From assembly GCA_047967505.1 (NCBI GenBank), contig CM106538.1: a stretch of 64,000 nucleotides of DNA, one strand, 5' to 3'. Below the pieces are notes generated by a model, which was given only the letters and a program-made list of their open reading frames with translations, ran no database searches and had not been told where the DNA came from. This document shows, one piece after another, positions 10,601 to 22,600 of the stretch. A program made the translations under genes and the position numbers. The DNA comes from Dipteris shenzhenensis (taxonomy: Eukaryota > Polypodiophyta > Polypodiopsida > Gleicheniales). The first letter of the stretch is position 1; the number at the start of each line of letters is the position of its first letter.

Positions 10601-13600
10601 CTATTTCCCACCTTCATTACAGCCATCCCTCCCCAAGGAATTTTGCTCTTAAAATTTTATATGTGGGCTGTTAAATAGGTGCAGCAAACAGCAAATAATA
10701 ATCAGCACGGTAGGAGATAGGGGTTGTCCTAGACAATGCTCTCTGGTTGCCATGAGTTCTCATCCTGAGGAAGTCCCCGCCACTTGATAAGATACTCGGT
10801 GTAGACTTTGTTTCGGAGTATGTGAGCCCTGAAACCCATGATGCGCTGCAGAACATAGAGTATGTGGCCCTCTTCATCTGTAGGTGGTAGCTCAGGAAGG
10901 ACTTGGACATGCTGTCCGACATGTGGCTTCAGCAAAGACACATGGAAAACATTATGAATCTTGGAGGTCCTGGGTAGCTCCAACTCATATGCCACCTCAC
11001 CAACTTTGCGGATGATTTTGTAGGGACCGTAATACCTATGAGCAAGCTTCGTGTTGGTGTTACCTTTCAGCAAGGCATAACGGTTCTTATGGAGGTGTAA
11101 GTGCACATAATCCCCTTCTTCAAAAGACAGATACCTCCTGTGTTCATCCGCATACTTCTTCTGCTTGGCTTGGGCATCTTGCATATTCGTTTTAGCCAAT
11201 TGCAGAAGGGCATCCATACTCTCCAAGTCATTTCTTGCTTGCTGATTTTTCACAGCCATGTCTACAACTAAAGATGGCATACCCACTGTGCATCCATACA
11301 TAGCCTCGAACGGGCTCATACCAATAGAGATGTGCTTGGTACTGTTGTAACAAAATTCAGCAAGTGCCAACCACTTATCCCAAGACTTCTGTGTGTCATG
11401 ACAAAAATGCCTCAAATACTCCTCTAGCCATTTAAATGTTGACCCTTTCCGACTGTCCATCCATCTTAGGGTGGTAAGCAGTGCTAGGTGTAAGAGAAGT
11501 GCCCACTGCTGTAAATAACTTCTGCCAAAAGTGACCCATAAATTTTGCATCTCTGTCGCTGACAATCTCCCAAGAGAAGCCATGATGCTTAAAAACATGC
11601 TCGATGAACTGCCAAGCAACCTGTGATGCTGGATAACGGGTCTTAGTGGGTATGAAATGGGCCTGCTTTGTCATTCTGTCAACCACCACAAAAATGCTAT
11701 CCCATCCCCACTCTGTGGAAGGCAACCCTGTGATGAAATCCATAGCAATGTGAGTCCATTTGCCTTCTGGAATAGGTAATGGCTGCAAGAGACCCGCTGG
11801 TAACCGGCTGTCCACTTTATTCTGCTGGCAAGGCAAACACTCAGTGACAAATTTAACGACATCCCGCCACAAGCCATCCCAGATAAAGCTCTGTTTGACC
11901 TTTTCATATGTCGTAGTAATGCCCGCATGTCCTGCCATAGGAGATGAGTGCATTTCCTGTAAGACCAGCAGTTGATACTTTGAATCTAGCACCAAATAAA
12001 TTCTGTCCTTGCACCACAACAGCCCATTATGCAGTTTAAATTCAGCATGCCCCTGGCTCGATGGCCTCTGTAACTCCACAAATATGGAAGCTGCCTTAGA
12101 ATCCTGCATGTATTCTTCCTGAATACCATGAAACCACTCTTGATAGATGGTAGAAATGGCAGACAAACTGCAAGCCCACATACGGGATAAGGCATTTGCA
12201 ACCACATTTTCTTTTCCTTTCCTGTACTCAATGTCAAAATCATAAGAGTGAACCTTATCCAGCCACCTCTTCTGCTCTATTGACAAGTTGGGCTGTGTAA
12301 GGAAATACGTGAGTGTCCTATGATCTGTCTTAACCTTGATTTTGCTACCGTACAGGTAGTGGTGCCATTTTTCGAAAGCATGGAGGATAGCCAACATTTG
12401 CTTGCCTTAGCACAGCCCCTAATCTTTTGCCACTGGCATCTACCTCCATAATGAAAACACGTGAAAAATCAGGGCATACCAACACATGAGCATGAGTGAG
12501 GGCAAATTTCAGGTCTTCAAAGCTGCACTGTGCATCTGTAGACCACATAAAAGCATCATTCTTCAAAAGGTCTGTTAGAGGGGCTGCTCTCTTGCCAAAC
12601 TTGCGAATAAAGCGTCTGTAGAAGGAAGCAAGATGTAGAAATCCCCTCAACTGAGTAGGGTTGCGTGGTTGCGGCCAATCCTCAATACATTTTACCTTTG
12701 CAAGATCCACTCGAATGCCATCCTTGCTAACAATGTGACCAAGATACTCAACCTCTTGTGCCATAAAAGTGCATTTGCTGGCTTTAGCATAAAGCTGATG
12801 CAACCTCAAAATTTCCAGCACTTCTTGACATGTATGATGTGCTCCTACTTATCCTTGCTGTAAATGAGGATGTCATAAAAAATTTCCAGCACATATTTGA
12901 AAAGGAGAGGCTGCAAAATCTTGTTCATGAGTGCCTGGAAGGTAGCTGGTGCATTGGTCAATTCAAAAGGCATCACCTTGAACTCATACAGTCCCCTCTC
13001 CGTGCGAAAGGCTATCTTGTGCTCATCCCCAACTTTCATTCTAATCTGATGATAGCCGGACCTCAAATCAATCTTAGTGAAAAACTGATCACCCTTGAGT
13101 TCATCCAACAGGTCATCTATCCTGGGGATTGGAAACCTGTTCTTGATGGTGACCTTATTCAAGTCTCTATAGTCAATGCACATATGGTAAGAACTGTCCT
13201 TCTTCACCAGGAGCACAGGGGATGCAAAAGGAGAAGTGCTATGAGTGATGAAACTTTTCTGAAGTAAGTCCCTCACTTGAGTTGCCACTTCCTCCCGTTC
13301 TACCTTAGAGAGTCGGTATGGGGCTGTTGGAAAGGTCACCTCCCCATCTGTAAGCCCCCAAATGAGGAGAGCGTGGGGGAGGGAGACCTAGGGCAGAAGA
13401 TGCCTAGAGAATAGAGAGAGAGGGGGCTGCCACATGGGCAGCACCTCACAAGAGAAGAAGGCTGCAACAGATGGCGCGAATTACAGTGCAGATGGCGGGG
13501 ACAGCAAGATCTGGAGAAGATACATTATATGGACTTTGAACCAAACCAGCTTCTCTCTCTCCTCTAATCTGGGATATGAACATGGGCTTTAGATGCGAAA

Positions 13601-16600
13601 ACAAGAAAATGCTCAATTGCAGGCTTTTTACTTGAATAAGCCACCTCTGGCATAACTCCTTCATGTGCTCTCATCTTTGTCCTGTTGAAACCGGATGATA
13701 TAGTCCACTGTCGAACGGCCCCATCCCAGTAAATCCTTCTCAGGATCATTACCGCCAACATTCTTCTTGCCATTTCCATAATTACTCGGTTCTTGCTCTC
13801 TGCCACATCATAACTGTCATTTGTCTGTTGATACACCTCTGCTTGTAGAATGCTATGAACTCCTTACCAACATACTCTCCAACTCTGTTAGTGCGAAGAG
13901 TCTTCAATTCGTGTCCTGCCCTTCCCTTGGGATTTTTTCATTCCATCCTATGAAGAGAGTCTTGATCTTGAAGTCCCTTCCCTGGTCGCCTCCTTTGTTG
14001 TCATTGTCATCAGATAAGGATGTGACTTAGCATCTATAAAGGTAGCCCCTTTCTCGGCCTGACCTCCTGCTGGATGGCTGCTGATGTGTCTGTACAGCAG
14101 TGTTTACTGCCCTGGTTGTTGCTTGACACCTAGTAGATGGTCACCGTGACACCCATAATGGTGGACCAGGCCTCTCCCTAGGAATGATGCAGTTCTGCTT
14201 TCCAGCCAGTGTTGGCAACTCTTTGGCCTACAAATGCCACCATGTAGCTCTACATTTCCCACTTTGGTGGGGCATCCGGCATGTGTGGCTGGGGCTGTAT
14301 GTGCTGCTCATGTGGCAGCCACCTTACTACCTAGATGGCAGCCCACTGATCCTCTGATCTGCTGACATGGAACCATAGAATTGGTCCACCTGGCAGTCGT
14401 ACCACCGGATCAAAGAGATGTCCATGTGCCGCCACGGGAGAGCTCTTAGGAACAAAGTTAAAGGCATCCTTGAACATTGGTCCATACACCCACATCTCCT
14501 ACTCCTCTAGGTACCGCTCGGCAGAGTCCTCCAACTCCATCATCCATCATGTGCACTCCACAGATGGTCAAGCCATCCTCCAATTAATAGATGACTATCA
14601 ACCTGTCCCCGTCATGAACTAGGAATAGTCTGGATTATGTCAAGCATTAAGCACCAAGGGTCTATTGCAACCTGTCAATCATACCATCCATAGACTCCCT
14701 CCAATTCACTTAAATGGAGAAATCCTTGTGGCTAGCCCAAATAGATTCCCTCTACCTAGAAAACATCCGCTAGCAGAAGAAGCTCACCAAGGAAATCATT
14801 AGTGCACATACCTCTTGACAATCTATTTGCAGATTGTTTGGACTAGATGAGCTTGTAACGGTGAGCTCATTGCATATACAAATATTCAACAAGTCGAACA
14901 CTTTTAAATTTGAAATTCTTTCTCACTGAGGTACTGCAACTAGCATAGGGTGGACCGTATGTTCACTGTTGAAGGCAATCGTACAGGTGGGATCATGACC
15001 TGAGAGAATATATTGTTTTATGGTTTTCAGGAAGGCATAGACAGTATAATGGGCTCCCTTGATCATGAGAGAGCTGGAGTTACCAGAGGGATCATGTGGG
15101 TGCAGGGTGTTAGGGCAGATAAGATGTAAGTAGGGCCGTTGGAGCATTTTACGGCGATTGACACATTGTGAGTCGGATATCATGAATGGACTCTAATATT
15201 ATTTTGGTCAAGTTTGTCGTGCTATCATTGGAACAAAACATGAGCGTTTCCTTTTTGATCCCTTTCAGACTGAGAATTTACTCCCTTTGTGTGAAAATTG
15301 ACCTTTTCTCATGGGTTTACACTATCTATAAAGAAGCATTTTTGTAAAAATCAAGGTATTACAAGTTTTGTGGAAGGCTGAAAGTAGATAGTCCTTTGGG
15401 TCTCTTGTGTGCAGTAAAGGTAGGGTTATTGCTGACTTCTCTCCTGTTTTATGGCAGGTTGTCACGCCAGTTGCCCCACTAAGTCAACAGGTTAGTGTGA
15501 TTCTATCATGGAAATTGCTACTGTTTTCCATCTGCCTCTAGTTGTACAATGCTGTTGCTCATGCTTGTTAGTCATATCATGTGCCTCTACTCTCTGGAAA
15601 TCTCTTGCCTATGCTTGTTGATTCTGATGCCACATGCAATCGATATCCTGAATTCACTGGTCCTTGATTCCTCAACATTTGTATGTGCTGTGTGTAAAAT
15701 GCATGTGACTCAATGTAAATCATTCACTGATGACTGAGAAATAGACATTTAGCATATGAGCGTAGAATTTAAATGGTTAGTTCTTATGGCCAAAAGATTG
15801 CAGCTATTTTCCCAATTGAATGAAATAGTTTCCTGATTTGTTAATCCTTGAAGTTAAAAAGAAGAGATGGTTCTCTCTGAAGCTCTCGGATCTATACGGA
15901 TGCATGCTTATGATGATATTCACCAACATGTGTCCTTTTCTTGGCTATTTATATAGCCTTGAAACATGTTGTGTTTCTATGTGAGGGGGAGTGTGCATTA
16001 GAATATGTGCACGCACTCTCTTCTTTTGATGTCCTATTTAAGAAGCTTTGAATATGGAGAGACATCAAAACAGCAGGTGCTTTTTGGTCCAATGAAGAAG
16101 CAGCAGTGTGTATGTGAAGGGCTCCAGTTTATGCAAGTCTAAGAAGGGCACATAGACTGGAAGTGGTAGCTAGTTTAGTAACATGGATGCTGTTTGGATC
16201 AGTTAAGGAGCAGCAGTGTGTAGACAAAGTCGCCAGTTTATGGTCGTAGTTGTGCTTGAATGCAAGTTTAAGAAGGGCTTTAGAAGACTGAGGTTGATGA
16301 TTCCTTGGCAGTCAGTGAGGATAATTTAGGGAGGTAGCAGCTCCAGTCAGTAGAGAGGTTGAGTCCTTCACTCTGGTACAGTTTCCTCTTCATCATGTTC
16401 CGAGGCACCAGCAGTAGCAGTGACCAGTGTCCTCACCGTCAGTTCCCTTGGTGTGGGCAGCAGTTCGGTTGAGTCATCGGAGGGGTGCTCATGAGTCGGG
16501 TTCCTCTATCCGTTCATTCGAGAGGCATTCTTATCTTTAGGTAGTTCTTTATCCTTTTGAGGAGCATCTATTCCTTCCATCTCTCAGTTCTTTGGAGATG

Positions 16601-19600
16601 CGTGTCATTCGAGGTGTTCTCAGCAGTTTCAGACAACTCACAGTCCTTTGAGGCAGCATCCCAGTTAGTAGATCCAGTAGAGGGGTGCTCAATTGCTCTG
16701 CCATGCCTTCGGGCAGCATCGTCTTCAGTGCATTCATTAGAGGAATACTTATCAGTCCTGCTATCTCTCAGTCTCGTTGGGACACAGCCACAGTTTCAGC
16801 AGCTTCCGACATCACTCAGGTTCTTCGGGAGACATTCACATCCACAGTTCCAAATTCTAGGAGGGTGGCAATGTGTTAACCCTCAGCAGTTGTCACGCCA
16901 ACAGAGGAGGTAGGTGTATTCCAGCTTTCTCTCACAACAGTCATGCAGACAGCAGTATCTCAGTTTCCAGGAGTGCCCATGAGGTTTCTGAAGTTTCTGG
17001 GATTTCAGTTTTGGTTGCCTAGCCTCAATGGCTTTGTCATCACTCCAGCAGCTCATGGAGTAGCTCCAACATTTCTATGTGGGTGGATTTCTGCAGTGGG
17101 GAGGGTGCATGCCAGCAGTTGGTAGCCAATTTCATGCCATTAGCCTTCTAGAGTGCCATGCCTCCGCATTGTAGGCCATCTTCTCCCGGTCGTATTGATG
17201 CCCTCTGGGCCTTGGTATGTGCCATGTAGCTTTAGTTATTGGCACTTAGGTCACCTAGTACTTTTAGTGTCTTATGACACCTAGTACTAGTGGTAGCACT
17301 AGGACACTAGGTCCCAGGGTTCCCTTTTATTGTACTTTGTACTTTCATTTCATTCATAGTTGATGTGACGGCTTTCACTCCTTGCTCCACTCTTTGTATC
17401 CTTTCACTTCCGGGAGCCTACAGCGGTATTAGAGCGGGTTCTACCTATTGCTCTTGTCACTCCCAGCTATCCTGAGTCCTCTACATCTTTGAGGCGGCTG
17501 TACCTTTGCTGTTTTACAGCTCCATACAGCTCGTTTTTGGCATGTGTGGATATCTGAGGACTTTGCAAGCGCCTCCATCGTCAACAATCTTCCACTTTCT
17601 CAGTGTAGACGACTGTTCTAGAGATGACCTACACCTTTTTCGAGGAGAGTTCAGCCAGGCACCTGTTCGTGGCAGCTCTTTTCCACATCCCGAGGCAGTT
17701 CATTGTCAGAGCAGCTCATTGCTCTTGGTGCCTACCCCTTCTTTTGCCTTGCAAGCTTTCCTCTTGCTCCTTTGATCGTGCCCACTTCGTGGTGCTCCAG
17801 CTTGTGCCATCACGCCGTACACCTGCCGTACCTGCAACGCCACCGTCAGCTATTCAATCCCCTGTGCTCCGTCCGTACATCTCCCCGAGCGTTGTTCGTA
17901 CAACTCGCGCTTGACTTTCGTACACCTATTCCGTACAGCGCCGTACAACAGTATGATTTAGCTACAGGTTGTCCATACAGGTTCTTTCTATTGCAGGTTC
18001 ATTTCAAGACTTGTGCATTTCGGGATTTGTTCTAGCTACACAGGTGCATCTTGAAGCCATTGTTTGGCTGTGGTTTCAAGTAGGAGAAATTTGGGGCTTT
18101 TGGTCGTGCATTGCAATTTTGCATACATTTTTGGGGCATTTGCAGGGACATTGCCAAGTTTGGGGCTTTCAATCAATTTGCCCTTTTGGTTGCAATTTCT
18201 TGCAGAAATTTGGGGCTTTTGGGTTTATTGTAGGCAGATTGCAGGATATTCTCAAATTTGCAGGTTATTTTGGTCACATTTGCTCAAATAGCAGTGACAT
18301 TTACCCGCTTTGATATGAAATTGGGAGTTTCTAGTGAAATTGACAAGACGTTGTAGGACATTTGGTCACATTTGCAAAGTGGCAGCTTAAATTGGGGCTT
18401 TTCAACGTTTGCCCTCTTTTTGACCATTTTGTCCTTTGAGATTGTGGGGCTTTTGCCTTAGCTTCTATTTGCAGTTGAAAGCCTTGAGGCTATTTGGTCA
18501 ATGCACTTTTAGTTGTGCTTTTTACAATGGTTGGCAACAACAATGATTTGTTTGGCGTTCTCCGTGAAGATGATAAGTTGGATGGCACCAACTCCTATGT
18601 GGTCCTACCTTATGGGGTGCGTACATATTATGAGCGGAAACCCTTGAGCGGATTATCCGAGCAACACTCAATGGAGTTATACTTGAATGAATGTTTTTTT
18701 ATGGAATATCTTTTTTTAAAAACCTCAATCGACAGCTCTCATATTAGCTGCATGCATGTACCAAGGTACAAAGAGCCAAAGACATATACCCTTGGTTTGA
18801 ATGCTCTCATGATGCAATTGTGTGTATTATATTTGCACATTCATTGTATTTTCTATAAGCCTCAACATGCCAACAAAATTAGGACTAGTGGCATTGTTCA
18901 CTTTTAAGTAGATATGCTTATTAATACCTCCCCTCAAGCTTGTGAGATTGCCAACAATTATTTGTTTTTAGTCTTTCGAAACTCAATAGAGGGATGGATA
19001 TATATTTTAACAATCAAAGATGTAAACTATGAATTCACCTAAAAATTCAAACCTAAAAATTACAACTTGCCATACATTTCCAAAACAACTATGACATGTT
19101 CATATTATTAGGTCAAAGACCATTAAAATCACATGATTCAGAAGCCATAATCTATCAATCCATAAGAAGTTAAGGTTTGCATAAGAAGGTAATGGCTATC
19201 CATCCATAAGAAACCAGGTCTACATGAGATGATAATGAAAACATGAGAAATTAAGTTTTGCATCAATCCATAAAAAGCCAGGACATGCTCTCTAGACCTC
19301 ATCAGCCAAGTCATCTATGTAGTCTAGATGCCCATGATGCCTCTCCACCAACTCATAATCGAATGTGCTATCTCCTGCCATTTGGGTAGCCACATCTTCT
19401 GCATAGCAAGGCAGAACACTAAGCTCAATTAGTCAGTATCTAACCATGCTTAAATTATACACATAGATCAAATAAATTACTCACTAATCAAGAGGTGCAT
19501 CAAAGTCATAGTCTGTCTCCTCATCATCTATCATGAGGACTGCTTGATTCACACTTGAAGGCCCTGCCTCTGTGAAGTTGTCTCTAAGCATGCCTTCTAA

Positions 19601-22600
19601 GTATCCTGTGCAAATCTCTTTGTCATTGTCCACTGCCATGCATGGACGTCCTGAGTGAATTGCTGCTTTCATCCCAGGTGCTGTACCTGCACCAAGCTCA
19701 AGCACAGAGCCTCCAATCGGACACAACAACTCCATGAACATCAACATCATGGAGCTACTCTTCTCCAACCCACCACGCCACTGTCCACCCTTTCCCTCTT
19801 TTATGCACCGTACACTTGAAGGCAAGTAATGAGTGATGAAATAATTGTCCATGCACACCTTAAGGGATTGGGAAACTTTATTTGCCCTATCAAGATAGTG
19901 ATGTGCCTTCTTGCCAATCCTAGAGAACAATAGGATTTGAAAGGCAGTAATCTACATAAAACATAGATTGAAAAAGTTAATGGAGAATACTAAAATACGA
20001 ACAAACAAGAACATGACAATCATGTAAATAGCCAAATGACATACCTTGACACCAAAGCCAACATTATCCGCAACATCAATGCAATCTCCCGTCTCCACGA
20101 TCCATCTACATGTACTAACTATAAGATACCAATAGCTGAATGCAATTCACATAAACAGACATTATCAACTGTGATATATTGCTCACCTACAAGAAACCTC
20201 TAGTCTCATTTGTCTTGCCAAACGCTCAACGAATGAAGTGGATACAGGTGAACACATCACCAATGTCCATCCATAATCATCCATCACAGATGAAGCAATA
20301 GCAAGTGAGCATGAGATATGCTCCTCATTTAGAATGTTCCATCCAGGGATTCCACCCTTGATTCCACTCACTATTGATCCTGTAGGAAGGTCAATCAAGC
20401 AAAAATCCACACTCCATGCAGCATTTTTTCCATTGCGTGACTTCTTCATGCCACCAAGTTCATGGTAAAAATTTCTTATGATTTGAAAAGCCCCATCATA
20501 CTTGTATTGCTTAACTTCTTTTCCAAGTGATACATAATCATACTCCCAAACTTTGTAGTTCTCTTGTGAGATACGAGTTGCAAATGATGAGAAAGTGGAC
20601 AAAGGAACATAAACCATATCCGTATTACACACTTTCTTGCTAAGAAGAGACTCCTCCTTTCGTGGATCATTGTCTACAATAACAAAGAATCCTAAATTAA
20701 ATTTGTAGGAAGCTTCTAATCACTTTGAAACATGAAAGAAAGAGTTATAAGAAAATAGACCTGTGTTAGAAGTGCCCGTTGGTTTAGGTCTTCCACCTCG
20801 TTTGTTATTTGGAGTCACATGACTTGCCTTTTGCTTTTCTACTATTGCTTTTTGCTCCTCTTCAAGCCTCTTCTTTTGTGCCTCATCCATGTTGCCCGAC
20901 GAACCCGAGTTTGACTTGCACTCACCTTTTAAATGGCGATCATAAGTTTCCTTCTCTTCCTCGATACATGTTCCAGCCTTCATCTCGATCCACCAAGGGC
21001 AGTGCTTCCTTTCCCACTCCGTAAGCAATATATGACCATCCTTATGCTTATTCTCTCGAAAAATATGAGAGGTGTACATGCAATAAGTAGCAGGTGCAAG
21101 CATAGTCCAAGCCTTGCAAATGGATGGTACCACCTTAAGACTCTTATTTGCAGCCAGATAATGGAGATACCTAAATGATTTTTAGGATAATATAAGAGAA
21201 TGCAAGGTATTACAAAGATATCTTTCAATTGAAAACGAAAGCCAAAACGCACCTGTAAACCAATCGTCTGCTGGCATTTGTAAGATCAACTTGCTTAGAT
21301 GGAACAACAGCAACTGTCATCAATGAAGCAAAAGGCTCAAACAAAAAAGGCCTGTGTCTCACTATAATGCCATCAAAGTATTCCAGAATAGAAGGACTGT
21401 CTGGAAGTGTAGCTGCACCCTCAATGCTTGATGATTTCATCACTTGGTCAAGCAATCGCCCAGCATCTGCCAACACATGGTCCATCCATACTTCTTTTGC
21501 AAGCCAAGGTATGAAACCATGGTCAGTCATAGGCATCCCATAACTCTCCTTTAGATTGTCATCTGCACCAAGAAGAGAAAGAATAGATAGTTGCTTTGCC
21601 TTGGAACAGGTTGCAATTGATACTTGGTAAAGCTTCTCCAAAGTGATCTTCATTGATGTATCCTCAAATGGTAAATTCCAAAGGATATTAAACCACTCCT
21701 TGCCATGGGAAGTATTGACTATTGAAAGCATCTGCCAAATAGTAAAGTTTTAGAAGAGACTTTGATACACACAACAAACCATATATTAAGGTTTTCAAAG
21801 TACAAACTAAAAATTTGCAAGTTGTAACTATAGATTTATAATTTTCAAATCATATATTATGGTTTATGAGTTGTAAAATTAGAATTTGAAAACTATAAAT
21901 TCAAATTTGCAAACTATAAATTCAAATATCTGAGATATAAAACGTAGAATTTTGTGGACTACAAATTCAAATTTGTGATCTATAAATACAAAATTTGGTA
22001 AATTGAAAACTTACCCGTGTAATTTTTCTTCGATATGTTGCTCCCACAGTCTTTTTAATCTCATGAATCTTGGACTCTCTCTCATCCTTTGGCATGGAAG
22101 AATGCAATTTCTTGCATTGAGCCTCAAAATCTGATTTCCATTTCCCCTTTCAACATAAACAGATAATCTCATCATAATGTTATTGGAACACAAAGCAAAG
22201 TCACAAAAAAAGAAAATATATAAACTAAAGAACTAATACTTACAGCAAATACCATCCTCCCAAGAATAGTTTGGGTGAGGGGATACCACACCCTTCGTCC
22301 ACTTCCAATCTCTTTCTGTCTTGCCAACTCAATAGCTTTTTTCTCCTCCTCACTAAAATCCTGAGTAAAATATTGAGCATCACAAGATACGAGTGTGCTT
22401 GTGTGGTACAAATAATCCTTGAGATTAGTAACAACAATTGCATCTTCATTAAGCCTGCAACCATTGACTTAAATGGATCAAAATTGGTTTCATTTACAAG
22501 CACTTACCATCTCAATATAGAAAACATAAACAACAAGGCTTACAAGTTAAATCTTTGCAGAGCAGCAACAAGCTTAAGCTCATCCTTTGCTTCCGGTTCA

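Noticed and set aside
19300-19435. Extra last exon of the accessory gene (acidic ORF after cttgctatgcag)
   Set aside because: Splicing from the GTGAGT at about 19485 would create a stop codon at the junction; the unspliced frame also stops there.
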